Of a DNA stretch of 64,000 nt, positions 1-6,971 are shown in pieces. The translations under genes and the position numbers were made by a program. Origin of the DNA: Alphaproteobacteria bacterium (GTDB taxonomy: Bacteria; Pseudomonadota; Alphaproteobacteria; Rhizobiales; GCA-2746425); the NCBI GenBank assembly GCA_024743215.1, contig JANSWZ010000012.1, positions 1 to 64,000 on the forward strand, written 5' to 3'. Positions within the stretch are counted from its first letter, which is position 1. Each line of letters begins with the position of its first letter. The notes under the pieces were generated by a model. That model was given only the letters and a program-made list of their open reading frames with translations. It was not told the origin of the DNA and ran no database searches.

Positions 1-360
1 ACCAACCTGAACACCGGCTGCGATGTTGCCATTGCCGTCCTGTGTCAGGACTGAATTGTGGTTGGTACCAAACTGGCCAACACCGGCCTGATTGCCATTG
101 CCATTTTGAACGGTGTCGGCTGCATTGTTGATGCCGCTCTGACCGGTTGCTGCAACATTACCATTGCCGAACTGTTCGGTGATGGAGTTGTTGAACAGAC
201 CGTCCTGGAAAACACCGATCTGGTTTCCAACACCAATCTGACCACCACCGGCTGCATTGCCAAAGCCAAATTGTTCAATGTTGATACCATTGGCCAGTGC
301 TGGGGCCGAAAAGCTGGTGACGAGTGCGACTGCTGTTGCGATAAGGGTAAGGCGTTTCAT
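1..360 (-). CDS. Curlin-repeat (CsgA/CsgB-like) amyloid protein, 3' end outside the window
   Basis: The reverse strand reads 120 uninterrupted codons from ATG at 360 to the window edge, so the C-terminus is missing. Residues 1-23 form a signal peptide (MKRLTLIATAVAL core, cleavage after an ALA). The rest is Gly/Asn/Gln-rich, with a Q-x-G-x-x-N unit recurring about every 11 residues (QFGFGN, QIGVGN, QFGNGN, QSGINN, QNGNGN, QDGNGN). That is the half-repeat pattern of curlin subunits, which are secreted and self-assemble into surface amyloid fibres. AGGAGAG at 369-375 is a good ribosome binding site. Other csg genes would have to lie outside the window. Whether it is a major subunit or nucleator cannot be told. 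The family assignment is firm; fibre formation is inferred. Confidence 0.85.
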   Translation of the reverse strand, partial: MKRLTLIATAVALVTSFSAPALANGINIEQFGFGNAAGGGQIGVGNQIGVFQDGLFNNSITEQFGNGNVAATGQSGINNAADTVQNGNGNQAGVGQFGTNHNSVLTQDGNGNIAAGVQVG

Positions 361-623
361 GGTTTCTCTCCTAGAGTTAAAGTTGTTATTAACGTCGGCT
401 ACTTGACGTTGAACAAGGTTTAGGAGAGTGCACCCGAACCATCCCTGAACCGTCCGTTCAGAAATCGTTCATCTGAGAAAAAACTGATCTCTGGAGGGCG
501 AAAAGACCCAAAAAACAGCGAAAATATAGGCTTTTACGGATATATATTTTTGCGCCTTTAAGGTGAATGAATCTGTCCGAAACCTTTGGGACCCGGACAG
601 ATTATCATTGGATTGGCAGATTT
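361..623 (-). promoter_or_regulatory. Intergenic leader/promoter region of the curlin-like gene
   Basis: This gap between the guanidine operon end and the curlin-like gene holds no convincing gene. It contains an inverted repeat AACGTC (391-396)/GACGTT (405-410) close to the start codon, a second inverted repeat CTGAAC (445-450)/GTTCAG (456-461), and an AT-rich stretch around 525-560 that could hold the promoter. The repeats could be regulator sites or 5'-UTR hairpins. No regulator can be named. Confidence 0.4.
570..603 (-). terminator. Hairpin at the end of the guanidine operon
   Basis: A perfect 10-bp stem, AATCTGTCCG (570-579) with CGGACAGATT (594-603), encloses a 14-nt loop just downstream of the last gene of the operon. 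No T-run follows on either strand, so it may be a processing or Rho-assisted 3' end rather than a classical intrinsic terminator. Confidence 0.5.
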
Positions 624-872
624 CTAACGCTTGTTCTGCGGCAGATGTGCTGTGTCTTTCCGGCGGGAGTGACGAACAATTTGCAACAGCACCAGCGCAA
701 AACCAACCGCAAGACCGGCCAGAAGCAGATGAAACGGCGACTGGGCAATATGCTGCAGGGCCGACAGCACACCGAACTCGCCATGATGGCCGCTATGAGC
801 CATAGCTGGTTGCGCAATAACAATTGCTGCTGTGGACAGGGAAGTGGCGGAAAAAATTCTTTTAGTGGTCAT
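624..872 (-). CDS. Small His-containing membrane protein of the guanidine operon
   Basis: About 82 residues starting at ATG 872, chosen because AAAGGA lies about 10 nt upstream; a TTG further upstream is less likely. It overlaps the preceding His-rich gene by about 11 nt, so translation is probably coupled. An N-terminal signal/anchor (TTKRIFSATSLSTAAIVIAQ) ends near an AMA site and is followed by the cluster HSGHHGEFG. A single transmembrane segment (LLLAGLAVGFALVLLQIV) follows, then a basic tail. The layout recalls small membrane proteins near Ni/Co transporters, but I do not recognise the family. Position suggests a role in metal supply to the guanidine hydrolase. This is inference. Confidence 0.6.
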   Translation of the reverse strand: MTTKRIFSATSLSTAAIVIAQPAMAHSGHHGEFGVLSALQHIAQSPFHLLLAGLAVGFALVLLQIVRHSRRKDTAHLPQNKR

Positions 873-1353
873 GATGGTGATGTCCTTTTTCAATAATGTC
901 GGTTCGCTCGGAGAGCAGAGTTAAAAGATCGACGTCAGCCCGTTCGGTCAAAGACACATAGACAAAATTCATGGTCTCCCGTGCATCAACCATGGGACCG
1001 GGAAAGGGCAGATAAGCCAGTTCCCGCGAACCAAAGGCCGGTGAGGCTGTGCCAATCTGCCAGTTGGAAATGATCGTCGCATCCACCAGATTGAGCGTCA
1101 GCCCATCTGCGCCAGAACGCTGAAACGGAATTCCGGACAGGCGCAGATAGCTTGTCTTGTCTTCGGCCGTACGAAAGCCCTCCACAAAACTGCTCGACAG
1201 AACTTTTAACTGATCTGCATGAGCCGCATCGCTTTGGCCATGCACATGGGAATGCAGATGGTCTGCTTGGGCATGATTGTGCCCGACCCCGCCCATATCC
1301 TGAGCGTGATCGTGATGGTGGGTGTGGTCCGTATGTGAATGATGTTTGCTCAT
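862..1353 (-). CDS. Protein with histidine-rich ends, candidate nickel-handling protein
   Basis: 163 residues from ATG 1353, one base after the stop codon of the hydrolase gene (TAATATG). Residues 4-37 contain 14 histidines in HxH and HHH runs, and the last residues are GHHHHDH. Such tails bind Ni(II), Co(II) or Zn(II) in metallochaperones such as HypB, UreE and SlyD. The central ~100 residues (LKVLSSSF to LSERTDII) match no family I can name. In characterised guanidine hydrolase systems the HypA/HypB-like proteins GhaA and GhaB deliver nickel; neither is visible here. I infer that this protein may store or deliver nickel for the hydrolase. The coding call is strong; the role is a hypothesis. 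Confidence 0.72.
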   Translation of the reverse strand: MSKHHSHTDHTHHHDHAQDMGGVGHNHAQADHLHSHVHGQSDAAHADQLKVLSSSFVEGFRTAEDKTSYLRLSGIPFQRSGADGLTLNLVDATIISNWQIGTASPAFGSRELAYLPFPGPMVDARETMNFVYVSLTERADVDLLTLLSERTDIIEKGHHHHDH

Positions 1354-1354
1354 A

Positions 1355-2593
1355 TTACACCACATCAGGTCCGGCAGGAATGCTGACAGGCTTGTCGATG
1401 ATATGCTTATGCGACCCCATTTTGCCGTGAGAGACAAGCGTGCCCAGCACATCCACAATCACACGCGTTGCCAGCAGTGCCGTGATGTCAGAGCAATCAT
1501 AGGGCGGAGACACCTCAACCACTTCCAGACCGCAAATGCCTTCTTTCGCTACCAGCGAGACCAATTCAAGCGCTTCGCGGGGCAGAAAGCCGCCGGGTTC
1601 CGGCCAGCCTGTGCCGGGCACAAAGCCGCAATCCACACTGTCGATATCGAACGAGATATAGACAGCATCCGCGTCTTTCCACGCCAGTTCCAATGCCCGT
1701 GCTGCGGTTTCGGCCAAGCCCATTTCTTCCACATCGCGCATGGTGAAAATATTGGTGTTGCGCTTGCGTGCTTCCGTGACGCCTTCACGCGGCACCTGCC
1801 AACCACCGATACCAACCTGCACCAGATTGACCGCAGGCACATTCACCAGATCCGTTGCATGGAACCACGGTGTTGTGTGCATCCGTTCATCCAGATCCTT
1901 TTCCTGAATATCAATATGGCGATCAAAATGGACAATGCCGATGCGCTTGGAGGTACATTGCGCAATGCCGCGTACACAGGGAAAGCCAATGGAATGATCG
2001 CCACCGATCATGATCGGCAGCGCGCCAGACGATGCCACATGGCTGACAGCACGCGTAACCTGATCGAATGTCTTTTCAATATTGGCCGGAATGGTGAACA
2101 CGTCACCCACATCGCACAATGTCATCTGTTCACGCAGATCAACGCCCATCTCGTAATTGTAGGGTGTATAGAGCGCCGAAATTTTGCGAAGGGCCTGCGG
2201 ACCAAACCGTGTGCCGGGCCGATAGGTGGTGCCACCATCAAATGGAACACCAATGACAGCCGCGTCATAAGCGCCGACTGCCGTGACATCTTCAATGTAA
2301 GGTGCCTTCAGGAAGGTGTTGATGCCTGCATAATGTGGCAACTCACCGCGCGCAAAGGTGGGAATGGATTTATCTTCCAGGCAATCCGAACCGGTCAGTC
2401 CCATACGCAGGGCCCATTGTTTCTCTTTCTCCCAGGCCGCCGAAGGCAATTCAGCTTCCTTTTCCGCAGCTTTCCAGCCACGCATTTGCAGCTTGTCAAA
2501 ATCCGGATGGTGCTGATGGCGCGGCTTCGCCCTGCCGACATGGCCTCCCACCCGGCTGGCTCGTGATGGGCCTGTAGAGAATAGATCGAACAT
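1355..2593 (-). CDS. gdmH: Ureohydrolase-family guanidine hydrolase (GdmH-like)
   Basis: 412 residues from ATG 2593, with AGGAG about 7 nt upstream; the longer open frame runs back into the ATPase gene. Binuclear metal motifs of the arginase/agmatinase fold are present: GGDHS (197-201), HFDRHID (222-228, Arg replacing the usual Ala) and SFDIDSVD (314-321). A ~100-residue N-terminal extension, the HFDRHID variant, DLDERMHT and PEPGG resemble, from memory, the cyanobacterial Ni-dependent guanidine hydrolase Sll1077/GdmH rather than agmatinase. The reaction would be guanidine + water to urea + ammonia in the cytoplasm. The guanidine-I riboswitch heading the operon is independent support. Agmatinase or another guanidino hydrolase remains the alternative. 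No urease or urea amidolyase is seen in this window. Confidence 0.85.
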   Translation of the reverse strand: MFDLFSTGPSRASRVGGHVGRAKPRHQHHPDFDKLQMRGWKAAEKEAELPSAAWEKEKQWALRMGLTGSDCLEDKSIPTFARGELPHYAGINTFLKAPYIEDVTAVGAYDAAVIGVPFDGGTTYRPGTRFGPQALRKISALYTPYNYEMGVDLREQMTLCDVGDVFTIPANIEKTFDQVTRAVSHVASSGALPIMIGGDHSIGFPCVRGIAQCTSKRIGIVHFDRHIDIQEKDLDERMHTTPWFHATDLVNVPAVNLVQVGIGGWQVPREGVTEARKRNTNIFTMRDVEEMGLAETAARALELAWKDADAVYISFDIDSVDCGFVPGTGWPEPGGFLPREALELVSLVAKEGICGLEVVEVSPPYDCSDITALLATRVIVDVLGTLVSHGKMGSHKHIIDKPVSIPAGPDVV

Positions 2594-2606
2594 GGGTAGT
2601 CTCCTC

Positions 2607-3437
2607 TTAATTACGCAATTGCGACGCAAAGAGCTCACTTGGCTCCGGCGCTTTGTCTGTCGTGTTTTTGTTGAGTGGCAGATCGTAGGTAATCGTGGCC
2701 CCATAGGCCTCCGGATTATCCGGATCGTGGCGCACCTTGTCGAACACCAGCATGCGGGTGCCCAGTTTGAAGGCCTCTGAGATATCGTGCGTGACCATGA
2801 AAATGGTCATCGACATTTCTTCCCAAAGTCCGAGAAGCAAATCATGCATATCCACACGAATGCCCGGATCAAGCGCGCCAAAAGGCTCGTCCAGCAACAG
2901 AATTTTTGGGCGCTTTAACAAGGCCTGCGCAATAGCTAAACGTTGTTGCATTCCTCCCGAGAGCTGTGTGGGGAACCGGTCCTTTGCAGCAGCCAGACCG
3001 ATCTTTTCAAGTGTCTGGGCCACTGCATCGCGCGCGTCCAACCTGGATTGTCCAAACAAACGTCCGGTAAAGCCACCCGTTTCAAACTCGCTCGCCAGAA
3101 TGAGATTTTCTTCCACAGTGAGATGTGGAAACACGGAATAGCGCTGAAACACGATGCCGCGATCTGGCGTCGGTTCTGGCGGCAACGGCTCGCCATCCAG
3201 CAAAATGCGCCCATGGGTCGGCACTTCCTGACTGAGCAACAACCGCAAAAACGTAGACTTGCCACAGCCAGATGCACCAACAATGGTGCAGAATGATCCG
3301 GCATCAACGCTAAGGCTCAGTCGTTCCAGAACCCGGTTGTCATCATAATCCATCATGATGCCGCGTAACTCGATTTTCGGGATAACTGTCTCAGCCTCGG
3401 AAGTGTCGGGCGTGGAAGTGTCAAAAACGATGCTCAC
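2607..3437 (-). CDS. NitT/TauT-type ABC transporter ATPase of the guanidine operon
   Basis: 276 residues. Walker A GASGCGKS (54-61), signature LSGGM (159-163), Walker B ILLLDEPF (179-186) and an H-loop His near 217 place it with SsuB/TauB/NrtD ATPases. It powers import of the solute captured by the binding protein encoded two genes upstream. Its start overlaps the permease stop by 4 nt (ATGA), and the hydrolase gene follows after 13 nt. Homologous NitT-like transporters are commonly found under guanidine riboswitches. Substrate guanidine is inferred from context; carboxyguanidine or another guanidino compound is possible. Confidence 0.88.
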   Translation of the reverse strand: MSIVFDTSTPDTSEAETVIPKIELRGIMMDYDDNRVLERLSLSVDAGSFCTIVGASGCGKSTFLRLLLSQEVPTHGRILLDGEPLPPEPTPDRGIVFQRYSVFPHLTVEENLILASEFETGGFTGRLFGQSRLDARDAVAQTLEKIGLAAAKDRFPTQLSGGMQQRLAIAQALLKRPKILLLDEPFGALDPGIRVDMHDLLLGLWEEMSMTIFMVTHDISEAFKLGTRMLVFDKVRHDPDNPEAYGATITYDLPLNKNTTDKAPEPSELFASQLRN

Positions 3438-4255
3438 AGGCTTTCACCTCCCAAATGATGCCAGGGGAAGGCCCGTTTTGAGAGCAGCAGCAACAGCCGG
3501 TCAATTATGAAGGCCAGCAGCGTAATCCAGAACACGTAGGGCAGGATCACATCCATGGCCAGATAGCGCCGCACCAGAAAAATGCGGTAGCCAAGCCCGC
3601 CGGTGGAAGCTATCGCCTCGGCTGAAATCAAAAAGATCCACCCCGGCACAAGGCCAAGGCGGAGAGCGGTGATCAGGCGCGGCAGGGTCTGTGGCAGCAC
3701 CAGCCGCCAGATCATCTGCCAAACACTGGCCCCCAGCGTTTCCGCCTTGATGATCATTTCCCTTGGTATATCCATCACCACTTGTGCAATGGAGCGCACC
3801 ATCACAGGTGCAGTGCCAAGAACAATCAACATGATTTTCGAGGCTTCACCCAACCCGAAAACAATAAACAATATGGGCAGAATCGTAATGGGCGGGATCA
3901 GCGAAATGGTAGCCACAAAAGGTGCCAGACTGCTTCTGGCATGCGGAATAAAGCCAATGGCGATGCCGACAACCAGCGCAATGGTGGTCGCAATCCCCAT
4001 GCCGACACCAAGCCGCATCAGACTGTCAAACGTATCGGTCCAAAGCAGCAGATCACCAGAACGCTTGTCAGCAACAAATGCCATGCGCCAGAAGCTGGCA
4101 CCCATCGTTTCCAGCGACGGTAAAAGCTTGTCAGCAGGATTGTCCAGACGCCTGATATGACTGGCAACAACATACAGGAGCAGCACCGCTATAAAGGGCG
4201 TTGCCCCCATAAACAGCTTTTCCCGTCGTTGCAGTTTTCGGTTGATAATGCGCAT
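3434..4255 (-). CDS. NitT/TauT-type ABC transporter permease of the guanidine operon
   Basis: 273 residues with about six hydrophobic segments, the first at roughly residues 16-33 (FMGATPFIAVLLLYVVA). The motif ETLGASVWQMIWRLVLPQTLP is the EAA-type loop that docks onto the ATPase. It forms the inner-membrane channel with the ATPase encoded next (4-nt overlap). A 56-nt gap with a strong hairpin separates it from the binding-protein gene upstream. Substrate is inferred as for the rest of the operon. Confidence 0.87.
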   Translation of the reverse strand: MRIINRKLQRREKLFMGATPFIAVLLLYVVASHIRRLDNPADKLLPSLETMGASFWRMAFVADKRSGDLLLWTDTFDSLMRLGVGMGIATTIALVVGIAIGFIPHARSSLAPFVATISLIPPITILPILFIVFGLGEASKIMLIVLGTAPVMVRSIAQVVMDIPREMIIKAETLGASVWQMIWRLVLPQTLPRLITALRLGLVPGWIFLISAEAIASTGGLGYRIFLVRRYLAMDVILPYVFWITLLAFIIDRLLLLLSKRAFPWHHLGGESL

Positions 4256-4270
4256 GACAAATCCGCGTTG

Positions 4271-4295
4271 GTCCTGCCCCGAAACAGGGCAGGAC
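4271..4295 (-). other. Stem-loop between binding-protein and permease genes
   Basis: GTCCTGCCC (4271-4279) pairs perfectly with GGGCAGGAC (4287-4295) around a 7-nt loop. No T-run follows. Such intercistronic hairpins typically protect the upstream mRNA from 3' exonucleases and so raise binding-protein levels relative to the permease; partial termination is the alternative. Confidence 0.65.
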
Positions 4296-4311
4296 TTGTT
4301 GCGATCAGAGT

Positions 4312-5388
4312 TTACAGCGCGCCATCGGCGGCCATTTGCATGTAGCTGGTGTCAAAGCGCAGCTTCACATTGTCCGCATCACCGAAGACCGATCCATCGG
4401 GAAAGGCCACACCAACAAACTCAGCACTCGGCGCGCCTTCACCAAGAATGCCCTTGTCGAACAGGAACTCGGCCACGAATTTCATGGTGTTTGGCAATTC
4501 GGCAGATTGGGTAAAAGTCACCGCATCTGCAGGCGCATAGAACATTTCGGTGGTTGCCAATTGTGCGTCATATCCGGCCAGATCGGTTCCGGAGGCCACA
4601 GCCATGCTTTCGCGAGCAGCTTTGCCTTCGTCACTGTCGGAGGCAATCAAGGCCATGACTTCATACCACGCACCCGTTAATGCCTTGCCGAATGCGGGAT
4701 TGTCGGCCAGCGTTTCGGTGTTCACCATCATGACATCGATAATTTCGCCGGGAATTCCGGCACTGTCGAAAACCTTGGTGGCATTGGCCTGCGCTTCAAT
4801 TTCAGACAGAAGCGGGTTCCATGTCACCACAGCTGTCACATCATCCGTGGCGTAGGCGGCAATCATATCGGCATCTGAAGTGTTGACCACTGTCAGGTCC
4901 CGTTCTGAAAGACCCACTGTATCGAGCGCACGGGCCAGCAGATAATGTGACACCGACAGTTCCACCAGATTGACACTTTGGCCCTTGATGGCAGCAAGTT
5001 CGGTGGCATCCTTCAAGACAATGCCGTCATTGCCATTGGAAAAGTCGCCCACGATCAACGCCGTAGTGTCCACACCGCCACCAGCAGGAATGGAAAGCGC
5101 GTCCATATTTGTCATGGAACAGCCGTCAAATTGTCCCGCAGTATACTGGTTGATGGATTCCACATAATCGTTGATCTGAACGATATCGACGCTGATTTCG
5201 TATTTGTCAGCCCACTTTTTCATGATGCCGGAATCCGCCAGATAGCCCCATGGCATCCAGCCGACATAGATGGACCAGCAAACGCTGAATTCGGATTTCT
5301 CTTCTGCTACAGCATTGGTCATGCCGGTTGGCACCGCCAAAAGGCCAGCCACACACAATGCTTTGGCAAATGTCTTCAAGTTGGTCAT
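4312..5388 (-). CDS. NitT/TauT-type periplasmic binding protein of the guanidine operon
   Basis: About 358 residues. The start at ATG 5388 is set by AGGAG six bases upstream; another ATG at 5394 overlaps the ribosome binding site itself. A signal peptide (KTFAKALCVAGLLAVPTGM, cleavage near NAVA) directs it to the periplasm. The mature part (FSVCWSIYVGWMPWGYL, DGCSMTNMDAL, VVTWNPLLSEI) fits the nitrate/taurine/thiamine-precursor binding family. It is the first gene after the guanidine-I riboswitch, so it probably captures guanidine or a derivative. The several Trp and acidic residues near the N-terminus would suit a cationic ligand, but this is speculative. Confidence 0.88.
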   Translation of the reverse strand: MTNLKTFAKALCVAGLLAVPTGMTNAVAEEKSEFSVCWSIYVGWMPWGYLADSGIMKKWADKYEISVDIVQINDYVESINQYTAGQFDGCSMTNMDALSIPAGGGVDTTALIVGDFSNGNDGIVLKDATELAAIKGQSVNLVELSVSHYLLARALDTVGLSERDLTVVNTSDADMIAAYATDDVTAVVTWNPLLSEIEAQANATKVFDSAGIPGEIIDVMMVNTETLADNPAFGKALTGAWYEVMALIASDSDEGKAARESMAVASGTDLAGYDAQLATTEMFYAPADAVTFTQSAELPNTMKFVAEFLFDKGILGEGAPSAEFVGVAFPDGSVFGDADNVKLRFDTSYMQMAADGAL

Positions 5389-5439
5389 GCGCATCTCCTG
5401 TTTCGTGTTCGACCATCAGGCCGATTTGTAAGGAGTTTG

Positions 5440-5600
5440 GGCGCACAGACCGGGAGGAAGTTTGCGCGCGCAAACCTGTGCAGTATTCTCCCGGGTTTTT
5501 GTCCCGCCGTGTTACCGGGCTGTCTTGCCCGGCTTGCATCTCTCGGACCTGCGTCCGGCTGAATCGATCAACCGCACCGGAACCCTAGACGCGCTGCACA
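5440..5600 (-). promoter_or_regulatory. Guanidine-I (ykkC class) riboswitch and expression platform
   Basis: Read on the minus strand from about 5590, the leader contains the guanidine-I hallmarks in order: TCTAGGGTTCCG, then GGTCCGAGAGA, then ACACGGCGGGACAAAAACCC followed by GGGAGA, ending near 5487. These match the ykkC consensus from memory almost base for base. Downstream lie a perfect palindrome GTTTGCGCGCGCAAAC (5460-5475) and two overlapping pairing options: CTCCCGG (5488-5494, aptamer 3' end) with CCGGGAG (5450-5456), or GCACAG (5443-5448) with CTGTGC (5476-5481). The two would cross, so they could act as a switch. It controls the importer-hydrolase operon and should turn it on when guanidine binds. 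Confidence 0.93.
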
Positions 5601-5610
5601 TATCTGGTTT

Positions 5611-5626
5611 TGCAGGAACTATGCCA
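5611..5626 (-). promoter_or_regulatory. Candidate sigma-54 (RpoN) promoter of the guanidine operon
   Basis: The minus strand reads TGGCATAGTTCCTGCA, with GG and GC elements 12 bases apart as in -24/-12 promoters (consensus TGGCAC-N5-TTGCA). The predicted transcript would start near 5600, about 10 nt before the riboswitch core, which is a good fit. An inverted repeat TTCTCT (5645-5650)/AGAGAA (5660-5665) lies upstream and could bind an activator. This suggests nitrogen control in addition to guanidine sensing; a sigma-70 promoter is not excluded. Confidence 0.55.
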
Positions 5627-5743
5627 TTTTAAGAAAATTGATATTTCTCTATATATCTCAGAGAATTAGAGAATCTTGCGCGAATCAGACAAGCGCGAAC
5701 CGCATCTGTTTTGCCCATGATTTAGGCAGTATTTGACAGTTGG

Positions 5744-6955
5744 TTATTTTTCAGGCGATTCGCAGGCCGCCATGATACCGCGCAATTCAGCCAAACCACG
5801 CATCCGCCCCAGCAGCGGATAGCCCGGCATTCCACCTGCACCAATATCATGCAGAATCTCCTGCCCATGGTCCGGCCGCATCGGAATTTGCCAGTCGGCA
5901 CGGCCCGCCGCCTTGCGGGCCACCTGCTCACGCATCAACGCTTTCACTACGGAAACCATATCTGTATTGCCTTCAAGATGAGCGGCTTCGTAGAAGCTGC
6001 TGCGTCCTGTAACACTCGGGCCAGTCCGTCTTGTATTGCGCAAATGGACAAAATGAATGTGGCTGCCAAGCCGCTCAATAAACCCGGCACCATCAAAATC
6101 CTCAGCCACACCCAGCGACCCGGTACAAAAGGTAATACCGTTGGCCGGGCTGTCCACGGTCGACATCACATGGGCATAATCTGCCTCGGTTGACATGATG
6201 CGTGGAAGGCCCAGCAAAGAAAATGGCGGATCATCAGCATGGCAACAAAGACGCAAGCCAAGCTCTTCGGCCAACGGCACCACCTCGGCCAGAAAGTCTG
6301 TCAGATTTTTGCGCAATTGATCCGCTGAAATCCCGTGATAGGTTTGCAGCAATCCGCGAATATCTTCCAAAGTCCAATTATCATTAGCCCCAGGCAAACC
6401 GGCGACGATATTATTCTGCAAAGCGATTTTCTGGTCATCATCCATGGTTTGGAACAATTGGGCGGCGCGCGCCACAAATTCTGTGGGATAGCCTTCAGCA
6501 GCGCCATCACGCTCCAGAATGAACAACTCGAATGCCGCAAATTCATGAAGGTCGAAGCGCATTGCCGTACCGCCATGAGGCATTGGTGCACGCAAATCAG
6601 TACGGGTCCAATCAAGGATTGGCATGAAATTATAACAGATCGTCTGCAATCCACATGCGGCCAAATTGCGCATCGACTGGCGGTAGTTTTCAATATGGTT
6701 TTTGTAGTCGCCGGTTTGTGTCTTGATGGATTCAGATACAGGCAGGCTCTCCACCACGTCCCACAGCAAGCCGGAAGCATCCCCGTTGCGCCGCGTCGCA
6801 ATGGCAGTTTGCCGTTTCTCGATCTCGGCAATCGGCCAGACCATTCCTGGTGTCAGATGATAGAGAGCGGTTACAACGCCTTCCACCCCAACCTGCAGCA
6901 GATCATCAATGGTAATTGGGTCCACAGGACCAAACCAGCGCCAGGTTTGCAGCAT
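5744..6955 (-). CDS. uxuA: Mannonate dehydratase
   Basis: 403 residues from ATG 6955 with AAGG upstream; E. coli UxuA is of similar length. It dehydrates D-mannonate to 2-keto-3-deoxy-D-gluconate in hexuronate breakdown. Family signatures: YNFMPILDWTRTDL (108-121), CCHADDPP (237-244), FCTGSLG (276-282), HFVHLRN (301-307) and MRPDHGQEI (359-367), which supply the metal ligands of this TIM-barrel enzyme. It follows two oxidoreductase genes on the same strand after a 16-nt gap. A divergent GntR regulator, uxaC and uxuB complete the D-glucuronate branch; no KDG kinase or aldolase is seen in the window. Confidence 0.93.
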   Translation of the reverse strand: MLQTWRWFGPVDPITIDDLLQVGVEGVVTALYHLTPGMVWPIAEIEKRQTAIATRRNGDASGLLWDVVESLPVSESIKTQTGDYKNHIENYRQSMRNLAACGLQTICYNFMPILDWTRTDLRAPMPHGGTAMRFDLHEFAAFELFILERDGAAEGYPTEFVARAAQLFQTMDDDQKIALQNNIVAGLPGANDNWTLEDIRGLLQTYHGISADQLRKNLTDFLAEVVPLAEELGLRLCCHADDPPFSLLGLPRIMSTEADYAHVMSTVDSPANGITFCTGSLGVAEDFDGAGFIERLGSHIHFVHLRNTRRTGPSVTGRSSFYEAAHLEGNTDMVSVVKALMREQVARKAAGRADWQIPMRPDHGQEILHDIGAGGMPGYPLLGRMRGLAELRGIMAACESPEK

Positions 6956-6971
6956 AGTCTTGCCTTCTCTC

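Noticed and set aside
58-423. Plus-strand open frame of 121 codons rich in Gly, Thr and Cys
   Set aside because: It is the antisense of the curlin-like gene, whose repeats, signal peptide and ribosome binding site on the minus strand are far more convincing.
1346-2566. Plus-strand open frame of 406 codons opposite gdmH
   Set aside because: No family resemblance, no ribosome binding site, and composition typical of an antisense frame; the minus strand has full metal motifs.
1355-2593. Annotation as agmatinase
   Set aside because: The HFDRHID variant, the long N-terminal extension and the guanidine-I riboswitch favour guanidine hydrolase, although only assay or phylogeny can settle it.
5660-5743. 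Intrinsic terminator after uxuA
   Set aside because: GC-rich repeats GCGC near 5680-5700 give only a four-base stem and no T-run; not strong enough to call.
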